A DNA stretch of 64,000 nucleotides from the NCBI GenBank assembly GCA_905339235.1, contig CAJPFG010000030.1:19740-83739 (forward strand), read 5' to 3'. Positions within the stretch are counted from its first letter, which is position 1. The number at the start of each line of letters is the position of its first letter. The translations under genes were made by a program, and so were the position numbers. A model generated the notes under the pieces. That model was given only the letters and a program-made list of their open reading frames with translations. It ran no database searches and was not told the DNA's origin. Source of the DNA: Phycisphaerales bacterium. Its GTDB lineage: Bacteria; Planctomycetota; Phycisphaerae; Phycisphaerales; UBA1924. Shown piece by piece: positions 53,617 through 61,886 of the stretch.

Positions 53617-54858
53617 TCACGGACACGGTGCGCCGTTCACACCCTGCTCCACCGCCTCCACGTCGAACCCGTTGACCGCGCCGTCCTTGTTGTAATCCGC
53701 GTCGGTCTGGCAGAAGTTGGTGAAGTCCCCGTTCACCGCCTGCTCCGCGGCCTCGACATCAAAGCCGTTCACCGCGCCGTCGCAGTTCACGTCCGGATCG
53801 CACGCCGGCGGGCAATCCGCGGCCCACCGCGCCAGGCACGACGAGGCCAAACCCCCCGCAATCGTGAAGTTCCCCCCCACCATCAGGTGCCCGTTGTCCA
53901 GCACCAGCAGCGCCTGCACCCCGCCCGGTTCAACCCCGGTCCCCAGCCCCGACCACGCGCTGCCGTTCCACCGCGCGATGCACCGGTACGGCTGGCCCTC
54001 CACCGCCGTGAAGTTGCCCCCGACGATGAGATCTCCGTTCTCCACCACGGTGAACGCCCACGGCGCGTTGTTCACGCCCGCGCCGAATCCGCTCCACGTA
54101 GACCCGTTCCACTTCGCGACCCGGACGGCCGGCGCCGTGAACAGCCCGCCCGCCACCAGATCGCCGTTGGCCATCAGCCCCAGCGAGGTCACCCAGTTGT
54201 TGAACGCCCCGATCGGGCTCCACGCCGTCCCCGTCCATCGCGACACGCGATTCGTGAACGCCCCTCCCGCGATCAGTTCCCCGTTGCGCACCTGCAAGGC
54301 GTACACCACCCCGCCGAACCCCGCGCCCATCGCCGACCACGCCGACCCGTTCCACCGCGCCACGCGGTTCGCCGGCACGCCCGCATTCGTGAAGAACCCG
54401 CCCGCAACCAACTCGCCGCTGGGGATGAGCGTCAATGCGTTGATCTCATTGTCCATCCCAGCCCCCAACCCGCTCCACGCGCTGCCGTCCCATCGCGCGA
54501 TGCGGTTCACCGGCACACCCCCGGCCGTTGTGAACGAGCCCGCCGCCACCAACTCTCCCGTGGGCAACACCGCCAGCGCATTCACGCGCCCGTCCGTCCC
54601 CGCGCCAAGCGCCGACCAGGCGCTCCCGTCCCAGGCCGCGATGTTGTTCGCCGGAGTCTCTCCGGCCTGCGAGAACTCGCCCGCCGCGACCATCACCGGA
54701 CTCCGCGGCCCCGCGCCGTCCGGGTCCCACATCGTGATCGCGAACACGACCGGGTTCACACCCGTCACCCCCGACGCCGCGTGCCAGGTCTCCGGGCACT
54801 GCGCCATCGCACTCGCGCTCGCCGCTGCCGCCGCGCACCATGCCATTGACATTCTCAT
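53617..54858 (-). CDS. Secreted dockerin protein with repeated W-x-G-x-x-W propeller blades
   Basis: 413 residues. Signal peptide about 1-19 (ends SAMAQ). The body contains about seven repeats near 45 residues long, each with a form of W(N/D)GSAWS..G.G and GELVAGG.FT.AG, the pattern of a beta propeller with one strand motif per blade. No enzyme motif, so binding is more likely than catalysis. A form A dockerin (first helix AAEQ instead of MEQ) ends it. Start with GGGAG eight bases upstream. First gene of the run ending at 50694; the two next genes follow within 30-40 bases. Confidence 0.86.
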   Translation of the reverse strand: MRMSMAWCAAAAASASAMAQCPETWHAASGVTGVNPVVFAITMWDPDGAGPRSPVMVAAGEFSQAGETPANNIAAWDGSAWSALGAGTDGRVNALAVLPTGELVAAGSFTTAGGVPVNRIARWDGSAWSGLGAGMDNEINALTLIPSGELVAGGFFTNAGVPANRVARWNGSAWSAMGAGFGGVVYALQVRNGELIAGGAFTNRVSRWTGTAWSPIGAFNNWVTSLGLMANGDLVAGGLFTAPAVRVAKWNGSTWSGFGAGVNNAPWAFTVVENGDLIVGGNFTAVEGQPYRCIARWNGSAWSGLGTGVEPGGVQALLVLDNGHLMVGGNFTIAGGLASSCLARWAADCPPACDPDVNCDGAVNGFDVEAAEQAVNGDFTNFCQTDADYNKDGAVNGFDVEAVEQGVNGAPCP

Positions 54859-55135
54859 GACACCGCTCCCTTATTACGCACACCCGAACCATCCCGAGCA
54901 GATCGCTCGCGCCGCCATCGAATCTGCACTTGTGTGTCGTGAATACATGCTACGCGACGGTGTCGCGTTTGTGCCCTGAAATCCAGCCGATTTCAGCGCG
55001 CACCTTCACATGAGATGCAATCTCAGCCCCGTGCAGGGGAATCCCCGACAGGCGTGCGCGGAGTCCCCGGACCGCGCTGCGGGGAACTCTCGGCCGCGGG
55101 CGCCTCGACCCGTTCACATGCTCTCTCTGTGCGTT

Positions 55136-55978
55136 CTAACACGGCGCGCCGTTGACGCGCTGCTCCTCCGCCTCGATGTCGAAGCCGTTCTCGGTGCCAT
55201 CACCGTTGAGGTCGGCGCTGGGCTGACAGAAGTTCGAGAAGTCACCGTTCACCGCCTCTTCGGTCGCCTGGATATCAAACCCGTTCACCGCCCCGTCGCA
55301 GTTTACGTCCGGATCGCACGGCGCGGGCGCCTCGAAGGTGAGCCTCATCACGATCGGGCCCTGCGCGTACCACTGATCCGGCTGGGTGTAACTCGAAACC
55401 CCGATCGCCTGGCACTGCGCGCTCGACACCGTGTCCAGGCTGCCGCTGCCGCCGCAGTTGTTGCCGTCGTGCCGCACCGTGAGCAGGAGCGTGCCACCCT
55501 GGTACACGTAAGGCGTGGTGAACGGCACGATCTCGCCGAAATCGTTGGTCGCGGGCGTGAGCGCCCCGCCGGGGAAGAACGCGTCGGCAAATGTCATCGG
55601 CCCGGAGCGCACCAGGACGGCGTCCGGCCCGATGTTGTCCGTGTAGGTCGTGCTGAGGTTGCCCGGCTCGCGGCTGGATGTGCTCAGCGTGATGTCGTAG
55701 TTGGCGAAGACGCAGGAAAAGCCGACGCCGGGCCAGGCCGCGTGGACCTGCCACGTGGGCCGCCGCCACGTGATCCCGGTGATGCGGCTGCCCTGTGGGA
55801 GCGCCCCGAGTTCGCCCGAACCGACCACCAGTTGGTACGAGCGCGCCGCGGAGCGCAAGAGCGTGCTGTACCCGCCGGAACCCGCCGTCGTCGCCGCGGC
55901 GTTCGGAACGATGATCTCATCCGCGGCGGCCGTGCCCGCCGTCGCGCACAGAACCGCCAGAACCCGGGACCATTTCAT
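55136..55978 (-). CDS. Secreted dockerin protein, unknown domain
   Basis: 280 residues. Signal peptide about 1-19 (ends GTAAAD). The body of about 190 residues has a beta-sandwich look (SRITGITWRRPTW, GTLLLTVRHDGNNCG) and one extra cysteine pair. No family recognised. A form B dockerin of the IQATEE subtype with AEEQR ends it. Its Shine-Dalgarno GGGAG overlaps the TAG stop of the large repeat protein upstream (10 bases between genes), so the two are co-transcribed and coupled. Confidence 0.82.
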   Translation of the reverse strand: MKWSRVLAVLCATAGTAAADEIIVPNAAATTAGSGGYSTLLRSAARSYQLVVGSGELGALPQGSRITGITWRRPTWQVHAAWPGVGFSCVFANYDITLSTSSREPGNLSTTYTDNIGPDAVLVRSGPMTFADAFFPGGALTPATNDFGEIVPFTTPYVYQGGTLLLTVRHDGNNCGGSGSLDTVSSAQCQAIGVSSYTQPDQWYAQGPIVMRLTFEAPAPCDPDVNCDGAVNGFDIQATEEAVNGDFSNFCQPSADLNGDGTENGFDIEAEEQRVNGAPC

Positions 55979-55988
55979 GTATTGCTCC

Positions 55989-58900
55989 CTACGGACACGG
56001 TGCCCCGTTCACGCTCTGCTCGATCGCTTCCACATCAAACCCGTTGATCGTCCCGTCACGGTTGTAGTCCGCGTCCACATTGCACGACTCATCGACGCGG
56101 CAGAAGTTCGAGTAGTCCCCGTTCACCGCCTGCTCCATCACCTCGATATCAAACCCGTTCAGCCCGCCGTCACAGTTGACATCCGGATCGCACGACGATT
56201 GCGGGATCGTCAGCAGCGCCGCCCGCGACGGGAACGACCCGCACGAGTCGGTCACGATGCAGTCAAACCGTCCGCCCATCCCCGGCCGCACCTGCGGAAT
56301 GACGAGCGTGGGAGCGTTCGCGCCGTCGTACGTGCACCCGTCCGAAAGCGGCACGTTGTTCCGCCGCCACTGGTACGTCAGCGCACCGTTCCCCGTCGCC
56401 GCCACCGTGAACGAGGCGCTCTGGTTCTCCCCCGCCACCACATCCACGGGCTGCTGCGTGATCTCGACGGAGTTCCCGCCGAAGACGACCGTCCCCGCGG
56501 CCCCCGCGTTGGCGCCGGTGCCGCCCGGGGCGGTGATGTTGGACTGCGGCAGCAGCAACGTGCAGGAGTAGATCGCGATCCGCCCGCCACCGCCGCCGCC
56601 GCCAAAGCAGCAGTCCGAAGTGCCGCCGCCCGCACGAATCGTCCCCGTACCCGTCACCGCCCCCGCCTTCATCATGATCGACCCGCCCGAGCCCCCGCCC
56701 GCCGATCCCGCGGCCCGGGCGAACCCATTCGCCGAGATCGTCCCCGTCCCATTCACCGTCACCGCGCCGCCCACGTTCAGTTCCAACGCGCCCCCTCCCG
56801 CACCGCCCAGCCCCGGACCGTTGTCGCCGTCGTTTCCGCCTCCCGATCCGAAATCGACGGGGAACGCGTCGTTGCCGTACGGTTCGCCCGGCGGATCCAC
56901 CGTGAACCCGAACGCCCCGTTTCCGCCGCGCCCGCCATAGCCCGCGCCGCTCCCGATCTGCAACCCGTCCCCGCCCGCGCCCGGCCCCTCCGACGCGACA
57001 AACCCGCGCCCGTCCGCCGTCACCGCGCCCGTCGCCTCGACCGTGAGATCGCCCTGCAGCGAGAGCGCCAGCACCTGCCCCGCGGGTGGTCCCAGTTTTC
57101 CCTGATTGCGAACGATCAGGTCGGCATCGAACACCTGCGTGCCCGCCAACTCCGCGACGTTCGGCGTCACGATCCCGCCGGAATCCACCACGATCGTCCC
57201 CCGCGCCGCCGCGGCCTTCAGAAACGCCGTCCCCGCCCCGCCCGGGATCGCGCCTGTGCCCGGCTTGGTCTGCACCTGCCCGGCGAACGTGCTGGTCGTG
57301 TAGTAGATCGCGACGCGGCCTCCGCCGCCTCCCCCGCCGAAGCAGCAATCCGAGTTGCCGCCATTGGCGCGAACGACGCCTGTGGCACTACCCGAGAACG
57401 TGTCGCACGAGATTCGCAGGCTTCCTCCCGCGCCGCCTCCGGCGCTGTGCGACACCCTCGCCATTCCGTCCGAGGCGATGATCCCGTCCACACCCAACGA
57501 CCCGCCGACAGATAGCCTCAGTGCGCCCCCTCCCGCGCCGCCCAGCGCCGGTCCGTTATCCAGGTCGTTGCCCCCGCCGGAGCCGAATGTCACCGGCTCG
57601 AGCACCGAGCCGTAGCACCCTCCCGGCGGATCGGTGATGTACCCGGCCGCCCCCGCTCCTCCCGCGCCGCCGTGACCGCCGCCCGTCGCGACCTCCCCTC
57701 CATCTCCGCCCACCCCGGGACCTTCCGAGGCCGGATGGCCGCGCCCGGAGACATCGATGATCCCACCCGCCTCGACCGCAACATCACCATCGAGGGTGAG
57801 ATCCAGAGGCGCGCCAAACGGATGCCCCAGGCGCCCCTGGTTTCGCACCCGCAGATTCGCATCGTAACTCTGAATCCCGCTCATCTCGGTCATCGCGGCC
57901 GTCACCCGATCCGCATTGTCCACGATGATCGTTCCTCGCCCGCCGTCCGGCTTAGTGAAAATCGTGCCGCCGGCGCCGGCCTGCGCGCCGGTCCCACCCG
58001 TCGCGTTCATCACGCCGGTGAAGGACGAAGTCGCGTAGTACACCGCCACGCGCCCTCCGCCCCCGCCCCCTCCAAAGCAACAGTCCGACGCGCCGCCGTT
58101 CGCATGGAACGAACCCGCGCCGGAGAGGGCCCCGCACGACACCCACAGACTTCCGCCCGAGCCGCCGCCGGCATTGTGACTTCCCCGTGCCAGCCCGTCG
58201 CTCGCGATGACGCCGTCGCACACCAGCGATCCGTCGATGGTCAGTTTCAGGGCGCCCCCACCCGCACCGCCCAGCGCAGGGCCGTTATCCAGGTCGTTGC
58301 CCCCGCCCGATCCAAAGTCCTCCGGCTCCAGCAGCGAGCCGTAGCAACCGCCGTACGCATCGGTGGGCTGCGACCCCAGCCCGCCCGCGCCGCCGTGCCC
58401 CGCGCCCGCGGCCACCGTCGCCCCGTCGCCACCCTCTCCAGGGCCCGTCGAGGCCGCGTACCCGCGACCGCTCACATCCATGATCCCGTCCGTCTCAACC
58501 GACACATCACCCAGCAGCGTCAGGTCCAGCGCCGACCCCGTCGGATGCCCGACGCGCCCCTGATTTCGCACGATCAGATTCGCGTCGAACACCTGTACTC
58601 CCGCGAACTCCGTCATCGCGCCCGACACGGAATCCCCGTTGTCCACCACGATCGTGCCTCGCCCGGCGCTGGGCTTGGTAAACACCGTCCCCGCCGCCCC
58701 GCGCTGTGCCCCGCCTCCTCCCGCCGTCGCGAACGTCCCCGCGAACGTCGAGCCGTCGAAGTACACCGCGATCCGCCCGCCCCCGCCACCGCCCCCGAAG
58801 CAGCAATCGGAGGCTCCGCCGTTCGCCGTGAACGACCCCACGCCCGAGAGCATGGCGCAACTGACCCAGAGGCTCCCGCCCGCACCTCCGCCGGCGTTGG

Positions 58901-60239
58901 CTCCCTGCCGCGCCAGGCCATCCGCCGCGACGGCGCCGTCGAGTGTCAGTGCGCCCGCGACCGTGAGTTTGATCGCCCCGCCCCCGGCGCCGCCAAACGC
59001 CGCGCCATCCGCATCGTCGCCCCCGCCCGAACCGAACATCACGGGCTGGAACACGGACCCATAGCAGCCCCCCGGTGCCACTCCGGGAACCGAGCCGACC
59101 CCGCCGGCTCCGCCATGCCCCGCGCCCGCGCCGATCGTCGCCCCGTCGCCGCCCTCTCCCGGCCCTGCGGATGCCGGGTGTCCGCGCCCGCTGCACGTGA
59201 CAAAACTCGCCGTCTCCACCGTCAGATCGCCCGTGACCGTCAGGTCGAGCACCGCGCCTGTCGGAGGCCCCAACTTTCCCTGCGCCCGTACCACCACGTT
59301 CGCATCCAGCGTCGTCGCGCCGGCGAACTCCGTCAGACCGCTGTTCGCGCGGCCTGCGTTGTCGATCGTAATCGTTCCCGGGCCCGCGCCTATCTTCACG
59401 TAGCCTGTCCCGGCGCCGCCCGCTTGTGCGCCGGTTCCCCCCGCCGCGCTCACCGTTCCCGAGTACGTCAAGACGTCGGCGTACACCGCAATCCGGCCGC
59501 CCCCCCCACCGCCTCCGGTGCAGCAATCCGAAGTCCCTCCGCCGGACGCAATCGACCCCACGCCCGCAAGCGTGCCGCACGAGAGCCACAGGCTTCCTCC
59601 CGACCCCCCGCCCGCGCTCGCCCCTCCGCGATTGAGCCCCGCGGCCGTGATCGAGCCGTCCACCGTGAGCACGCCGTTCACCACCAGCCGCAGCACGCCC
59701 CCGCCCGCCCCGCCCAAGGCCGCGCTGTCCGCGTCGTTTCCACCGCCCGACCCGAAGTCCGTCGGCTGAGACACCGACCCGTAGCAACCCCCCGGTGCCG
59801 CGGCCGCCACCGAGCCCAGCCCGCCCGCCCCGCCATGCCCCGCGCCCGTGCCCACCGTCGCCCCGTCGCCGCCCGCGCCCAGCCCGTCCGACGCGATCGC
59901 ACCCCTCCCCGACACATCCACGCGGCTGGCCACCCCGCCCGTACTCCCCTGCACCGTCATGTCCGTCGCCACGGTAATGAACGCGCCGTTCACCGTCCCG
60001 TTGGTGAACCCGGCGCCGTGCGTCAGCACCCCCGCCGCGCCCCCGTTGCGCTCCACCACGATCGAGTTGAACGCGTGCGCGCCATTGATCGTGACCGTCG
60101 TGCCCCGGATCACGATGTCCAGCCCGTCGTAGGTCAGGTCGCCGTCTTCGATCGTCGTCGGAGTCGTGAACACCGTCTGGCCCACCGCGGCCCCGCAGAC
60201 CAACACCGACACCATCACCGCCACGAGTAGGCGCGCCAT
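55989..60239 (-). CDS. Secreted glycine-rich repeat protein (five repeats of about 240 residues) with dockerin
   Basis: 1416 residues. Signal peptide about 1-20. Five tandem repeats fill about 90-1250; the C-C pair in SDCCFGGGGGGGR-like segments recurs at 239, 479, 719, 965 and 1210. Each repeat also contains SGRG, GAGHGGAGG, GGCYGS, FGSGGGND and a GGAGGG turn, giving a regular scaffold with a buried or bridged cysteine pair. An Ig-like domain (about 1255-1345) and a form A dockerin follow. That dockerin has a six-residue insertion with a fifth cysteine. AAGGAGG lies upstream of the ATG. Likely a structural surface protein; repeats at DNA level may recombine. Confidence 0.9.
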   Translation of the reverse strand: MARLLVAVMVSVLVCGAAVGQTVFTTPTTIEDGDLTYDGLDIVIRGTTVTINGAHAFNSIVVERNGGAAGVLTHGAGFTNGTVNGAFITVATDMTVQGSTGGVASRVDVSGRGAIASDGLGAGGDGATVGTGAGHGGAGGLGSVAAAAPGGCYGSVSQPTDFGSGGGNDADSAALGGAGGGVLRLVVNGVLTVDGSITAAGLNRGGASAGGGSGGSLWLSCGTLAGVGSIASGGGTSDCCTGGGGGGGRIAVYADVLTYSGTVSAAGGTGAQAGGAGTGYVKIGAGPGTITIDNAGRANSGLTEFAGATTLDANVVVRAQGKLGPPTGAVLDLTVTGDLTVETASFVTCSGRGHPASAGPGEGGDGATIGAGAGHGGAGGVGSVPGVAPGGCYGSVFQPVMFGSGGGDDADGAAFGGAGGGAIKLTVAGALTLDGAVAADGLARQGANAGGGAGGSLWVSCAMLSGVGSFTANGGASDCCFGGGGGGGRIAVYFDGSTFAGTFATAGGGGAQRGAAGTVFTKPSAGRGTIVVDNGDSVSGAMTEFAGVQVFDANLIVRNQGRVGHPTGSALDLTLLGDVSVETDGIMDVSGRGYAASTGPGEGGDGATVAAGAGHGGAGGLGSQPTDAYGGCYGSLLEPEDFGSGGGNDLDNGPALGGAGGGALKLTIDGSLVCDGVIASDGLARGSHNAGGGSGGSLWVSCGALSGAGSFHANGGASDCCFGGGGGGGRVAVYYATSSFTGVMNATGGTGAQAGAGGTIFTKPDGGRGTIIVDNADRVTAAMTEMSGIQSYDANLRVRNQGRLGHPFGAPLDLTLDGDVAVEAGGIIDVSGRGHPASEGPGVGGDGGEVATGGGHGGAGGAGAAGYITDPPGGCYGSVLEPVTFGSGGGNDLDNGPALGGAGGGALRLSVGGSLGVDGIIASDGMARVSHSAGGGAGGSLRISCDTFSGSATGVVRANGGNSDCCFGGGGGGGRVAIYYTTSTFAGQVQTKPGTGAIPGGAGTAFLKAAAARGTIVVDSGGIVTPNVAELAGTQVFDADLIVRNQGKLGPPAGQVLALSLQGDLTVEATGAVTADGRGFVASEGPGAGGDGLQIGSGAGYGGRGGNGAFGFTVDPPGEPYGNDAFPVDFGSGGGNDGDNGPGLGGAGGGALELNVGGAVTVNGTGTISANGFARAAGSAGGGSGGSIMMKAGAVTGTGTIRAGGGTSDCCFGGGGGGGRIAIYSCTLLLPQSNITAPGGTGANAGAAGTVVFGGNSVEITQQPVDVVAGENQSASFTVAATGNGALTYQWRRNNVPLSDGCTYDGANAPTLVIPQVRPGMGGRFDCIVTDSCGSFPSRAALLTIPQSSCDPDVNCDGGLNGFDIEVMEQAVNGDYSNFCRVDESCNVDADYNRDGTINGFDVEAIEQSVNGAPCP

Positions 60240-60344
60240 ATCAGTCCTCCTTGCAGATCCCTACAGCCTAATGCACGGTCACCGAAACACAAGCGGTTTC
60301 CGCACGCAACCCGGACCCCGGCGTTATGGCGGACCGCACCTTCC

Positions 60345-60382
60345 AAAACGCGAGCAAGGCCCGCGGGCGGGCCTCGGCTCGC
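60345..60382 (-). terminator. Terminator of the lectin-like dockerin gene
   Basis: On the minus strand GCGAGC and AGGCCCGC-type arms (14 base pairs in two blocks, with a small internal loop) are followed by GTTTTGG. It starts about 22 bases past the stop at 60404. Confidence 0.65.
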
Positions 60383-60403
60383 AAACACTCTCTCCGCCGT
60401 GCG

Positions 60404-61648
60404 TTAGCAGGGTTCGCCGTTCACCCGCTGCTCCTCCGTCTCAATATCGAAACCGTTTTCGGCGCCATCATTGTTGAGGTCGGCGTTGGCCTGGCAGAAG
60501 TTGGAGTAGTCGCCGTTGACCGCCTGCTCCGTCGCCTCGATGTCGAACCCGTTGATCGACCCGTCGCAGTTCACGTCCGGATCGCACGGCGGGGGCGGGA
60601 ACTCCAGCCGGATGCTGTCGAGGCTGGACGTCTGCCCGCACGCGTTGGTCGCCACGCAGGTGTACACGCCCTGGTCCGGCAGATCGATGTTCGCAATCTC
60701 CAGCGTGTCGGTGCCCAGCCCGGTGATCCGCCCGCCCTGGTCATCCGTGATCTCCACGTTGTCGTGGAACCACTGGAAGGTCATCGGGCGATGGCCGTAC
60801 ACCTGCACGTTCGCGCTGAAGACCGACCCGATCCCTCCGGCCCCCGCGCCCAGCACGTGGATCGCCGGCGAGATGCACCCGTTGTTGTCGTCGATGAACG
60901 CCCAGTCGCTGATGAGGTGCGTGGAGTCCGCCAGCCCCGTCGCGCTCGTGAAGCCCACGTACATCATCCCCGCGTCCGTGATGTCGTCGGTCCCCAGGAT
61001 CGCCTGCAGGTCGATGTCGCCGATCACAAGCACCTCGGTGCTGTCGATGTACATCTCCAGGTGTCCGGGCGTCTGCGCACCCGCGTCCGGCGGAGTGTAC
61101 TGGATGGAGCAGGTGTGATCCCGAAGATCCAGCACGTCCACGTCCAGCGGCGCCAACTCCGCCCAGCCCAGCGAATCGGAATCGGCCCGTGAGTTGCCCT
61201 GCACGCCGCGGCTCTGCACCGACACGTGCGGCGTCGGGTTCTCCCCGCAGCAACCAAAGGTGTCGATCTCGATCGCGATACTCCGGTCGATCCCCGAGTA
61301 CCCGATGTCCGACCCTCCACCCCCCAGCGGAGCCGCCCCGGCCGTCGAGTTGTGCAGCACGAACGCAAACCCGTCGCCCCAGAACTGCGTCGGCCCCTCT
61401 TCGATCCGGAACCGGAACGTGGTCGTGAAGCCCGTATCCACGCGCTGCGGCGTGTCGTACCAGATCGCTCCGATCTGGTCCTCGCCGGTCGTCAGCCGCA
61501 TGTAATCCTGGTACGTGGCATCGCCCACCAACGCAATCTCCGGGGGCTGCCCGAAGATGAACGAGAACGAGAACGAGGCCCGCGCCTCCCCCGCCATCCC
61601 CAGCGCGCTCAACGCGGCCGCCGCTGCATATGTTCCAAAACGCTTCAT
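60404..61648 (-). CDS. Secreted L-type lectin-like protein with Ig-like domain and dockerin
   Basis: 414 residues. Signal peptide about 1-24 (ends EARAS). The domain at about 25-250 has the hallmarks of bacterial L-type lectins: GDGFAFVLHNS, SIAIEIDTFGCCG and HLEMYID, so sugar binding is likely. An Ig-like domain (about 258-350) and a form B dockerin (final E-P-C instead of A-P-C) follow. Start supported by AGGAG six bases upstream. It lies 238 bases from the subtilase upstream and has its own terminator. Confidence 0.9.
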   Translation of the reverse strand: MKRFGTYAAAAALSALGMAGEARASFSFSFIFGQPPEIALVGDATYQDYMRLTTGEDQIGAIWYDTPQRVDTGFTTTFRFRIEEGPTQFWGDGFAFVLHNSTAGAAPLGGGGSDIGYSGIDRSIAIEIDTFGCCGENPTPHVSVQSRGVQGNSRADSDSLGWAELAPLDVDVLDLRDHTCSIQYTPPDAGAQTPGHLEMYIDSTEVLVIGDIDLQAILGTDDITDAGMMYVGFTSATGLADSTHLISDWAFIDDNNGCISPAIHVLGAGAGGIGSVFSANVQVYGHRPMTFQWFHDNVEITDDQGGRITGLGTDTLEIANIDLPDQGVYTCVATNACGQTSSLDSIRLEFPPPPCDPDVNCDGSINGFDIEATEQAVNGDYSNFCQANADLNNDGAENGFDIETEEQRVNGEPC

Positions 61649-61886
61649 GTCAGGCTCCTGCTTTGCGGTTTCAACGCCGATGCTCCCCTAATGGCGTAGT
61701 ACCGCTCCGCCTGCTTCTGACATGGCTTTGCTCGATTTCTCGCCTATCCGAGGCGCACGGATGCCGCCGGGCCCGGAAGCGCGGCCTGACCGGGGCGGTG
61801 TAGCCACCCTCCACCGCGCGTATCGCATCCGGACCGCGGCGGCGCGCCCGCGGCCCGTCGGACAATCCGGGCGGATTGCGCCCTAT

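Noticed and set aside
54857..54979. Plus-strand frame of 40 codons between two dockerin genes
   Set aside because: It overlaps the start of the dockerin gene on the other strand, has no ribosome site and no recognisable features.
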